Source: an uncultured Blautia sp. (GTDB lineage Bacteria > Bacillota > Clostridia > Lachnospirales > Lachnospiraceae). From it: 5,590 nucleotides of DNA. The notes beneath the pieces were generated by a model. That model saw only the letters and a program-made list of their open reading frames with translations, was not told where the DNA came from and ran no database searches. The stretch is from contig URWL01000155.1 in the NCBI GenBank assembly GCA_900551465.1, forward strand, positions 1 through 5,590, read 5' to 3'. Shown in pieces: positions 1 through 4,597 of the stretch. Each line of letters begins with the position of its first letter. Position 1 is the first letter of the stretch. A program made the translations under genes and the position numbers.

Positions 1-2
1 CT

Positions 3-455
3 GAGCAGGCAGAGCAGATGCTGGAGAAATCTTTTTATGGCGAACTGTGCCGGGAGGCTCTGAACAAGGGGAGTATCTGCCATGGAGAATACAACCAGCA
101 TAATGTACGGATACTGAAAAATGAAGCAGGAGTGACGGGATTTTCACATTGGTGCTTTGGAATACAGGCAGGAGATCTTTATCGGTTTATGCGTAAAATC
201 ATGGAAAAATACAACTGGAATCAGGAACTGTCAGAGGAAATGCTGAAAGCGTATTGTGAGATCAGTGCTCTTTCCAAAGAGGAAAAAGAATATTTGAAGA
301 TTCGTTTTTCATATCCTGACAAATTCTGGAAAATTTCTAATTATTATTATACGCATAATAAAGCCTGGATTTCGGAAAAAAACACAGAAAAGCTTAAGAT
401 GCTTATCCGTCAAAGAGAAAAATGGGATAGATTCTGCAAAGAATGCTTCAGATAA
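3..455 (+). CDS. CotS-family spore coat protein, C-terminal part (5' end outside window)
   Basis: The frame is open from base 3 with no start needed, so this is the 3' portion (about 150 codons) of a longer gene; the ATG at 18 is internal. The protein resembles the C-terminal lobe of CotS/YutH-type coat proteins, which have an aminoglycoside-phosphotransferase/choline-kinase fold. Visible landmarks are an HGEYNQHN segment (bases 81-104), the equivalent of the APH catalytic loop HGDxxxxN, then a DLYRFMRK helix (from base 174) and an aromatic, basic tail typical of the family. The loop Asp is replaced by Glu, and the following segment (GFSHWCFG) lacks the metal-binding Asp expected in active APH kinases, so it looks catalytically degenerate. 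Known members are spore coat or inter-coat proteins made in the mother cell; that role here is inferred from homology. It ends 107 nt before the pgcA start, with no strong terminator. Confidence 0.8.
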   Translation, partial: EQAEQMLEKSFYGELCREALNKGSICHGEYNQHNVRILKNEAGVTGFSHWCFGIQAGDLYRFMRKIMEKYNWNQELSEEMLKAYCEISALSKEEKEYLKIRFSYPDKFWKISNYYYTHNKAWISEKNTEKLKMLIRQREKWDRFCKECFR

Positions 456-469
456 AAGGCGGTTCGTAC

Positions 470-498
470 TTCCCTTTTTCGGAAAACAGGTGTATAAT
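470..498 (+). promoter_or_regulatory. Possible sigma-A promoter for pgcA
   Basis: A perfect TATAAT lies at 493-498. The hexamer 17 bp upstream (TTCCCT, 470-475) matches TTGACA poorly and there is no TGn extended -10. Transcription would start near 505, leaving a leader of about 58 nt before pgcA. The weak -35 suggests either an activator or a fortuitous -10; read-through from the upstream coat gene would be out of keeping with a housekeeping mutase, which favours a promoter somewhere in this gap. Confidence 0.4.
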
Positions 499-512
499 CA
501 AAGCTATAAACT

Positions 513-527
513 GTTCGTACTACGGAC
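513..527 (+). repeat. Small inverted repeat in pgcA leader, half of it repeated upstream
   Basis: GTTCGTACTACGGAC is a 15-bp imperfect palindrome centred on C520: seven-base arms with one mismatch (a G-U wobble in RNA). Its left nine bases, GTTCGTACT, also occur at 462-470, 51 bp upstream, so copies flank the candidate -10. The arrangement resembles a paired operator, but chance is possible for motifs this short. A one-base loop rules out an RNA hairpin, so any function would be at the DNA level. Confidence 0.25.
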
Positions 528-546
528 GCAAAAAAACAAGACACAT

Positions 547-553
547 AGGGAGG
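547..553 (+). promoter_or_regulatory. Ribosome binding site that fixes the pgcA start
   Basis: AGGGAGG lies 9 nt before the ATG at 563. The reading frame is open back to 443, but the ATG there would add 40 residues with no family resemblance and overlaps the end of the coat gene; this site and the family's usual N-terminus (MDYREVYEQWL) place the start at 563. Confidence 0.85.
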
Positions 554-562
554 TATAGCGGT

Positions 563-2296
563 ATGGATTACAGAGAAGTATATGAGCAGTGGCTTGCAAA
601 CCCATACTTCGATGAAGCAACCAAGGAAGAGCTGAAAAACATCGCAGAAGAAGAAAATGAAATAAAAGAACGTTTCTACATGGATCTTGAATTCGGTACA
701 GCAGGTCTGCGCGGAATCATCGGCGCAGGAACAAACCGCATGAATATTTATGTAGTAAGAAGAGCAACTCAGGGACTTGCCAATTATATTGCAAAGGTTG
801 ACAAAAAATCTCAGGGAGTGGCAATTGCATACGATTCTCGTAATATGTCTCCTGAATTTGCGCAGGAAGCAGCTCTTTGCCTGGCAGCAAATGGAATCAA
901 GGCATATATCTTTGAATCCTTAAGACCTACACCGGAGCTGTCCTTTGCAGTCCGCCATCTGGGATGTATCGCAGGTATTAACGTGACAGCCAGTCACAAT
1001 CCGCCGGAATATAATGGTTACAAGGTTTACTGGGAGGACGGCGCTCAGATCACTCCGCCTCATGACAGCGGTATCATGGGAGAGGTTAAGGCAATCTCTG
1101 ACTGGAATACAGTTAAGACTATGGACAAGGCTGAGGCAGAAAAAGCAGGTCTTTATGAAGTAATCGGACAGAATATTGACGATGCCTACATGGAAGAACT
1201 GAAAAAACAGGTGATCCACCATGATGCTATTAAGGCAGAAGGCAAAAATCTGAAGATCGTTTACACACCTCTTCACGGAACAGGAAATATTCCGGCAAGA
1301 AGAATCCTGAAAGAACTTGGATTTGAAAATGTATATGTTGTAAAAGAGCAGGAGCTTCCAGACGGTAATTTCCCAACTGTCAGCTATCCGAACCCGGAGG
1401 CGGCAGAAGCATTTGAGCTTGGTCTGAAACTGGCAAAAGAGATCGATGCCGATCTTGTACTTGCTACAGACCCGGATGCAGACCGTCTGGGCGTACGTGT
1501 AAAAGATAAAAACGGAGAATATCATGATCTTACCGGAAATATGTCAGGATGTCTCCTTGCAAATTATGAAATCGGTCAGCGCAAGGCTGTAAACGGAAGC
1601 CTTCCGGAGGATGGAGCCCTTATTAAGACGATCGTTACCAGCAATCTGGCTGATGCCATCGCAAAAGGATACGGTGTGAACCTGATCGAAGTTCTTACTG
1701 GTTTCAAATTCATCGGACAGCAGATCCTTGGATTTGAAAACAGCGGAAAGGGAACATATCTTTTCGGATTTGAGGAGAGCTATGGCTGCCTGATCGGTAC
1801 ATATGCAAGAGATAAGGATGCTATTGTGGCAACTATGGCGCTTTGCGAGGCTGCAGCATACTATAAGACTCAGGGCAAGACTCTGTGGGATGCAATGATC
1901 GAAATGTATGAACAGTATGGATATTATAAAGATGATATCAAATCTGTTACATTGAAAGGTATCGAAGGACTCCAGAAGATCCAGGAGATCATGGATACAC
2001 TCAGGAAGAATCCTCCGGCAGAATTTGCCGGATACAAAGTAGTATCAGTAAGAGACTACAAAAAAGATACAATCACAGATCTGGCAACAGGAGAGGTAAG
2101 ACCGACTGGCCTTCCGAACTCCAATGTTCTTTATTACGATCTGACTGATGATGCATGGGTATGCGTACGTCCTTCCGGTACAGAGCCAAAAGTAAAATTC
2201 TACTATGGCGTAAAGGGAACTTCTCTTGAAGATGCAGACCAGAGGTCAGCAGTTATGGGCGAGGCTGTCCTTGCTATGGTAAATGCAATGATGTAA
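563..2296 (+). CDS. pgcA: Phosphoglucomutase / phosphohexomutase (PgcA type)
   Basis: Cytosolic alpha-D-phosphohexomutase of 577 aa, the usual length of the PgcA/PGM2-like group. It interconverts glucose 1-phosphate and glucose 6-phosphate (some relatives also act on mannose phosphates), linking glycolysis to UDP-glucose, glycogen and cell-envelope glycan synthesis. All four active-site loops are intact: TASHNP at 142-147 with phosphoserine Ser144; the Mg-binding DPDADR at 303-308 (Asp303, 305, 307); the sugar-specificity loop GFEESYG at 402-408; and the phosphate-binding RPSGTEPK at 536-543. FGTAGLRG at 44-51 is the typical N-terminal signature. The start is set by AGGGAGG at 547-553. mazG begins 12 nt after the stop, so the two are probably cotranscribed. 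Substrate preference within the family cannot be read from sequence alone; pgm is an equally used name. Confidence 0.95.
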   Translation: MDYREVYEQWLANPYFDEATKEELKNIAEEENEIKERFYMDLEFGTAGLRGIIGAGTNRMNIYVVRRATQGLANYIAKVDKKSQGVAIAYDSRNMSPEFAQEAALCLAANGIKAYIFESLRPTPELSFAVRHLGCIAGINVTASHNPPEYNGYKVYWEDGAQITPPHDSGIMGEVKAISDWNTVKTMDKAEAEKAGLYEVIGQNIDDAYMEELKKQVIHHDAIKAEGKNLKIVYTPLHGTGNIPARRILKELGFENVYVVKEQELPDGNFPTVSYPNPEAAEAFELGLKLAKEIDADLVLATDPDADRLGVRVKDKNGEYHDLTGNMSGCLLANYEIGQRKAVNGSLPEDGALIKTIVTSNLADAIAKGYGVNLIEVLTGFKFIGQQILGFENSGKGTYLFGFEESYGCLIGTYARDKDAIVATMALCEAAAYYKTQGKTLWDAMIEMYEQYGYYKDDIKSVTLKGIEGLQKIQEIMDTLRKNPPAEFAGYKVVSVRDYKKDTITDLATGEVRPTGLPNSNVLYYDLTDDAWVCVRPSGTEPKVKFYYGVKGTSLEDADQRSAVMGEAVLAMVNAMM

Positions 2297-2308
2297 CAGT
2301 GGTGAGAT

Positions 2309-2695
2309 ATGGAAGTATTTGATGAATTTATGGAAGTAGTCAGGGCAGTGAGAAAAAACTGCCCCTGGGATAAAGCTCAGACTCATGAAAGCCTGAAACC
2401 TTATCTGGTCAATGAAACAAATGAGCTTTTGGAAGGAATCGACCGTCTGAAAAATGAAAATGACAGCGAAAACCTTTGTGAGGAACTGGGTGATGTGCTG
2501 TTTCAGGTAGCGCTTCACAGTGTCATTGCCCAGGAAGAAGGTCTTTTTACGATTGAAGATGTGATTTCAGGAATATCCTCAAAAATGCAGTTTCGTCATC
2601 CGAAAATTTTTTCTCCGGAAGACAAAGAAGCGGTAAAGCTTACCTGGGATGAACTGAAAAAAAAGGAAAAAGAACAAAGATCGAAAACACGCTGA
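2309..2695 (+). CDS. mazG: Single-domain MazG nucleoside triphosphate pyrophosphohydrolase
   Basis: All-alpha NTP pyrophosphohydrolase (NTP to NMP + PPi), thought to clear damaged or non-canonical nucleotides. The 128-aa protein shows the family's motifs in order: NCPWDKAQTHESLKPYL (17-33), the Mg-ligand helices E36-x2-E39 and E59-LG-D62 (the EXXE...EXXD pattern), FTIEDV (80-85), and FRHPKIF (95-101). The first Glu of the usual EExxE is Asn35, but the four recognised metal ligands remain. E. coli MazG has two MazG domains (about 263 aa) and B. subtilis YabN has a tetrapyrrole-methylase domain fused in front; here there is one MazG domain and a short lysine-rich tail. The ribosome binding site is poor (GGTGAG almost abutting the ATG), so translation is probably coupled to pgcA 12 nt upstream. 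In B. subtilis the yabN-rqcP-yabP-yabQ-divIC order matches what follows here, apart from HU. Confidence 0.9.
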   Translation: MEVFDEFMEVVRAVRKNCPWDKAQTHESLKPYLVNETNELLEGIDRLKNENDSENLCEELGDVLFQVALHSVIAQEEGLFTIEDVISGISSKMQFRHPKIFSPEDKEAVKLTWDELKKKEKEQRSKTR

Positions 2696-2709
2696 ATGTG
2701 GCGCTGATG

Positions 2710-2735
2710 CAAGGTTTTTAGCGCAAAAAACCTTG
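2710..2735. repeat. Perfect 10-bp inverted repeat overlapping the HU promoter
   Basis: Arms CAAGGTTTTT (2710-2719) and AAAAACCTTG (2726-2735) are exact reverse complements with a 6-base centre (AGCGCA). No T-run follows on either strand, so it is not a standard intrinsic terminator for mazG. The right arm shares TTG with the -35 hexamer at 2733-2738, the position of an operator. Bases AGCGC in the centre are also complementary to GCGCT at 2701-2705, giving an alternative pairing in a transcript reading through from mazG. Confidence 0.6.
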
Positions 2736-2761
2736 ACAATCCATAGGAAAAGGTATATAAA
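2733..2761 (+). promoter_or_regulatory. HU promoter P1 (sigma-A)
   Basis: TTGACA (2733-2738), 17-bp spacer, TATAAA (2756-2761): a consensus -35 and a five-of-six -10 at ideal spacing. Transcription would begin near 2768, giving a leader of about 69 nt. This is the best vegetative promoter in the window, as expected for an abundant nucleoid protein. Its -35 overlaps the inverted repeat at 2710-2735. Confidence 0.7.
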
Positions 2762-2778
2762 TAGAAGATAGCGTGTGA

Positions 2779-2805
2779 TTGACAGGAAGCATAACGCGAT
2801 AATAA
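2779..2805 (+). promoter_or_regulatory. Possible second HU promoter P2
   Basis: A second exact TTGACA (2779-2784) is followed after 15 bp by TAATAA (2800-2805); other -10 registers are no better. Spacer and -10 are suboptimal, so this would be weaker than P1, with a start near 2812 and a very short leader. Tandem promoters before HU genes are known from other Firmicutes, but P2 could be coincidence. Confidence 0.35.
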
Positions 2806-2836
2806 AGAAAGAGAGCATTTTATAGGAGGAAACACC

Positions 2837-3115
2837 ATGAATAAAACAGAATTAGTAGCAGCAATGGCGAAAGAGACAAATCTTTCCAGGAAAGATGTAG
2901 AAGCAGTTCTGAAATCTTTCACCGATGTTGTAGCATCTGAGCTCAAGAAGGGTGGTAAAATCCAGCTGGTTGGATTTGGCACCTTTGAAGTAAGCGAGAG
3001 AGCTGCAAGAGAGGGAAGAAATCCTCATACTGGTGAAACCATGAAAATCGAAGCTTCCAAAGCACCGAAATTCAAAGCAGGCAAAGCTTTAAAGGATCTT
3101 GTAAACGATAAATAA
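2837..3115 (+). CDS. hup: DNA-binding protein HU
   Basis: Small basic histone-like protein of 92 aa, the usual HU length. It forms dimers that bind and bend DNA without strong sequence preference, compacting the nucleoid and assisting replication, repair and recombination. Landmarks are the N-terminal helical dimerisation region MNKTELVAAMAKE (1-13), the turn GFGTFEV (46-52), the beta-arm with RNPHTG (61-66), whose Pro63 is the residue that intercalates between base pairs, and the C-terminal KAPKFKAGKALKD (75-87). A perfect AGGAGG (2824-2829) sits 7 nt before the ATG. Two candidate promoters precede it and a strong terminator begins 11 nt after its stop, so it can be a monocistronic, highly expressed unit inside the mazG-rqcP cluster. 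IHF-like specificity is not suggested. Confidence 0.97.
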   Translation: MNKTELVAAMAKETNLSRKDVEAVLKSFTDVVASELKKGGKIQLVGFGTFEVSERAAREGRNPHTGETMKIEASKAPKFKAGKALKDLVNDK

Positions 3116-3126
3116 TGTGCGTGCAA

Positions 3127-3158
3127 AAGGGGGGACAGTTTTGTTCCCCCTTATTTTA
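3127..3158 (+). terminator. Intrinsic terminator after hup
   Basis: A 10-bp stem pairs 3127-3136 (AAGGGGGGAC) with 3143-3152 (GTTCCCCCTT), with one G-U pair and a 6-nt loop, followed by a T-rich tract to 3158. It is GC-rich at its core and should be efficient. It lies between hup and rqcP, whose ATG is 17 nt beyond it, with no room for a promoter in between. Confidence 0.88.
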
Positions 3159-3175
3159 TGTAATCGGAGGTAATT

Positions 3176-3415
3176 ATGCGTTTAGATAAATATTTAAAGG
3201 TATCTCGTCTGATCAAAAGAAGAACTGTGGCAAATGAGGCCTGTGACGCAGGACGAGTTTTTCTGAATGAAAAACCTGCCCGGGCATCTGCTGCTGTAAA
3301 GGCAGGCGATATGATTGAGATCCAGTTTGGAGGAAAGAGCGTTAAGGTTGAAGTCCTGGATGTAAAAGAGACTGTCCGTAAAGAAGATGCAGAAAATATG
3401 TTTCGATATCTGTAA
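3176..3415 (+). CDS. rqcP: S4-domain ribosome-associated quality control protein RqcP (YabO)
   Basis: Seventy-nine residues made up almost entirely of one S4 RNA-binding domain, closely resembling B. subtilis RqcP/YabO (86 aa): MRLDKYLKVSRLIKRRTVAN at the N-terminus and VKAGDMIEIQFGGKSVKVEV at 41-60. RqcP works with RqcH on the obstructed 50S subunit, stabilising the P-site tRNA while poly-alanine tails are added to stalled nascent chains. The basic residues Arg2, Arg15 and Arg16, at positions implicated in rRNA/tRNA contacts, are present. GGAGG (3166-3170) precedes the ATG by 5 nt. Upstream is the hup terminator without a separate promoter, so expression probably relies on read-through. Hsp15 (HslR) is the related alternative, but the length and the yabP/yabQ/divIC neighbourhood favour RqcP. 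Confidence 0.93.
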   Translation: MRLDKYLKVSRLIKRRTVANEACDAGRVFLNEKPARASAAVKAGDMIEIQFGGKSVKVEVLDVKETVRKEDAENMFRYL

Positions 3416-3422
3416 AAGAGAA

Positions 3423-3451
3423 GTCTATTTGACATGATCATTTCATAGATT
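3423..3451 (+). promoter_or_regulatory. Sigma-E-like promoter for yabP-yabQ
   Basis: CATAGATT (3444-3451) matches seven of eight positions of the B. subtilis sigma-E -10 (CATACAHT). Fourteen bases upstream, GTCTATT (3423-3429) matches five of seven of the -35 (KMATATT). Transcription would start near 3458, about 42 nt before yabP. The B. subtilis yabP/yabQ genes are, to my knowledge, sigma-E dependent, which supports the call. A TTGACA at 3429-3434 overlaps it but has no acceptable sigma-A -10. Confidence 0.45.
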
Positions 3452-3470
3452 GGTTAGGGAAAGATATGGC

Positions 3471-3476
3471 GGGAGG
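3471..3476 (+). promoter_or_regulatory. Strong Shine-Dalgarno displaced from the annotated yabP start
   Basis: GGGAGG at 3471-3476 is 23 nt from the ATG at 3500, too far to serve it, but 8 nt from an in-frame CTG at 3485. The ATG at 3500 has a weaker GGAAGAG (3487-3493). The strong site might serve a CTG start that adds five residues. Confidence 0.35.
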
Positions 3477-3499
3477 CGGGCTTTCTGGAAGAGAAAAAA

Positions 3500-3766
3500 A
3501 TGCCACAAACTCATAATCTGACTCTTGGAAATCGTCAGGAAGGTACGGTTACAGGGGTTCGGGATATCCAGTCTTTTAATGAAAGCGAGATACTGTTTGC
3601 AACAGAAGCCGGAAAAATGTCAATAAAAGGAGAAAGGCTCCATGTAAAGCGTCTGAATCTTGAAAAAGGGGAAGCTGATATTGAGGGAGAAGTAAACAGT
3701 ATTACGTATTTATCAAAAAGTACAGAAAAGAAAGAAGAATCTCTGCTGAAGCGGATGTTTCGGTAA
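3500..3766 (+). CDS. yabP: Sporulation protein YabP
   Basis: Eighty-eight-residue member of the YabP family, small conserved proteins of endospore formers whose biochemical role is unknown. Family landmarks are HNLTLGNR (5-12), TGVRDIQSFNESEILFAT (18-35), the central SIKGERLHVKRLNLEKGE (41-58), and IEGEVNSITY (61-70), followed by a charged tail EKKEESLLKRMFR. No signal peptide or membrane segment is seen. yabQ follows after 3 nt, so the two are probably translated as a coupled pair, and a sigma-E-like promoter precedes them, placing expression in the mother cell. The start at 3500 has a modest SD; a CTG at 3485 with a better SD would give an N-terminus beginning MEEKKMPQ and is a live alternative. 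Confidence 0.9.
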   Translation: MPQTHNLTLGNRQEGTVTGVRDIQSFNESEILFATEAGKMSIKGERLHVKRLNLEKGEADIEGEVNSITYLSKSTEKKEESLLKRMFR

Positions 3767-3769
3767 ATT

Positions 3770-4234
3770 ATGAGCGGCTATATGGAATATGAGCTGCTCC
3801 TGTTTCTTTTATCGGCAGGAATGGGAGCAGTCCTTTGCCTGTGCTATGAGTTTTTGGCTGCTTTGAGAAATCTTATTCCTCATTCCCGAACAGCAGTGTC
3901 GGTAGAGGATCTGATTTACTGGACGGCAGCAGGGATTTTCATTTTTATTGTTGTCTACAGAACCAACCAGGGGATATTAAGATTTTTTCTGCTTTTAGGT
4001 AATGTTTTCGGAGCATGGCTGTGCAGTTTTACAGCAGGTCCTTTATTTCGTAAAATGATCCGGTTTGCCTGTGGAATACCTGTGAATTTTGTAAAAAGTT
4101 CTATAAAGAGGTTGCTATTTCTTATTAGAAGATGTAATATTTTAGTGTATAAGCACCAGACTTTGCGTAAAAAGCATTTTTTGGAAAAGAAGAGGATCAT
4201 TCAGTTTGAAAAAATCAAAAAAAAGAAAAAATAA
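3770..4234 (+). CDS. yabQ: Spore cortex biosynthesis membrane protein YabQ
   Basis: YabQ-family protein of 154 aa. In B. subtilis YabQ is a mother-cell membrane protein that locates to the membranes around the forespore and is needed for cortex formation. Three hydrophobic segments are visible, at about residues 9-29, 48-63 and 69-90, followed by a basic amphipathic region and a lysine-rich tail ending in KIKKKKK. The start at 3770 lies 3 nt after the yabP stop, with little SD, consistent with translational coupling; the ATG at 3782 (Met5) is a possible alternative. The last 29 nt overlap divIC in another frame, in an unusually A-rich stretch. Position between yabP and divIC is the order seen in B. 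subtilis. Confidence 0.88.
   Translation: MSGYMEYELLLFLLSAGMGAVLCLCYEFLAALRNLIPHSRTAVSVEDLIYWTAAGIFIFIVVYRTNQGILRFFLLLGNVFGAWLCSFTAGPLFRKMIRFACGIPVNFVKSSIKRLLFLIRRCNILVYKHQTLRKKHFLEKKRIIQFEKIKKKKK
4191..4196 (+). promoter_or_regulatory. Shine-Dalgarno supporting the divIC TTG start
   Basis: AGAGGA ends 9 nt before the TTG at 4206 and lies within yabQ. The next in-frame ATG (4263) has no SD and would cut into the transmembrane helix, so the TTG is preferred. Confidence 0.7.
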
Positions 4235-4520
4235 AAAAAGAATAGCAAATAATTATCTCGGTATGGCTGTGATCTCAATGGTTGTTCTCCTGCTTCTTGC
4301 AGGCCTGGCTATGCAGAGTCAAAATCTCCGGAACAGGATTGCCTACTATGATGCGCAGGCTGCCGAACTGGAGCAGCAGATCCAGGATGAAAAAGAACGG
4401 ACAGAAGAAATAGATAACCGTAAGGAATACATGCAGACAGACGAGTATGCCGCAGAAGTTGCCAGAGACAGACTGGGACTTGTAAAGGATAATGAGACGG
4501 TATTTGAAGAAGAAAAATAA
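4206..4520 (+). CDS. divIC: Septum formation initiator family protein DivIC
   Basis: Bitopic division protein of 104 aa in the DivIC/FtsB family. It has a short, very basic cytoplasmic N-terminus (MKKSKKRKNKKR), one transmembrane helix at about 18-36, a coiled coil at about 38-72 rich in Glu, Gln and Leu, and the extracytoplasmic family signature ARDRLGLVKDNETVF at 86-100. DivIC pairs with FtsL and DivIB in the divisome and helps activate septal peptidoglycan synthesis. Translation begins at TTG, supported by AGAGGA at 4191-4196, and overlaps yabQ by 29 nt, so the two are translationally linked. FtsL proteins have the same architecture, but the C-terminal signature and position before spoIIE favour DivIC. 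No convincing terminator follows it. Confidence 0.9.
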   Translation: MKKSKKRKNKKRIANNYLGMAVISMVVLLLLAGLAMQSQNLRNRIAYYDAQAAELEQQIQDEKERTEEIDNRKEYMQTDEYAAEVARDRLGLVKDNETVFEEEK

Positions 4521-4529
4521 CTCGTATTT

Positions 4530-4536
4530 TGGTGAA
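4530..4536 (+). promoter_or_regulatory. Possible upstream Spo0A box
   Basis: TGGTGAA matches six of seven positions of the Spo0A box TGNCGAA. It lies 26 bp before the -35 of the spoIIE promoter, a plausible activator position. A six-of-seven match in AT-rich DNA is weak evidence by itself. Confidence 0.3.
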
Positions 4537-4561
4537 AAATTTTTGGATACAGTCGTCGTGG

Positions 4562-4595
4562 TTTGACAGATATTTTATAGCCTGCCCCTTATAAT
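4562..4595 (+). promoter_or_regulatory. spoIIE promoter: wide-spacer sigma-A type with overlapping Spo0A-like box
   Basis: An exact TTGACA (4563-4568) and an exact TATAAT (4590-4595) are separated by 21 bp rather than the usual 17. The hexamer at normal spacing (CAGATA, 4567-4572) is poor. This is the layout known for B. subtilis spoIIE (21 bp) and spoIIG (22 bp), where phosphorylated Spo0A lets sigma-A RNA polymerase use the promoter. TGTCAAA, read on the minus strand at 4562-4568, matches six of seven of TGNCGAA and overlaps the -35. The start would be near 4602. Confidence 0.75.
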
Positions 4596-4597
4596 AA

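Noticed and set aside
454..480. A possible terminator after the coat gene (AAAAGG ... CCTTTT with T-run)
   Set aside because: The stem is short, A/T-rich and has a bulge or large loop; too weak to call as an intrinsic terminator.
443..562. An in-frame 40-codon extension of the phosphoglucomutase from ATG 443
   Set aside because: It overlaps the coat gene stop, has no good SD, does not resemble the family's N-terminus, and contains the likely promoter; AGGGAGG before ATG 563 is decisive.
920..1525. A 201-codon open frame on the minus strand within pgcA
   Set aside because: It lies entirely opposite a gene with intact catalytic motifs, its translation resembles no family I know, and it looks like a codon-usage shadow.
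2710..2735. Reading the palindrome before hup as the mazG terminator
   Set aside because: Neither strand has a T-tract after the stem, and the right arm is used by the HU -35 hexamer.
2246..2982. Several minus-strand open frames across mazG, the HU leader and hup
   Set aside because: They are antisense to conserved genes and rich in Phe, Leu and Ser as expected from complementing A-rich coding DNA; no supporting SD or promoter was seen.
3429..3457. A sigma-A promoter using TTGACA at 3429-3434
   Set aside because: No acceptable -10 is found at 16-18 bp; the 17-bp position reads GGTTAG.
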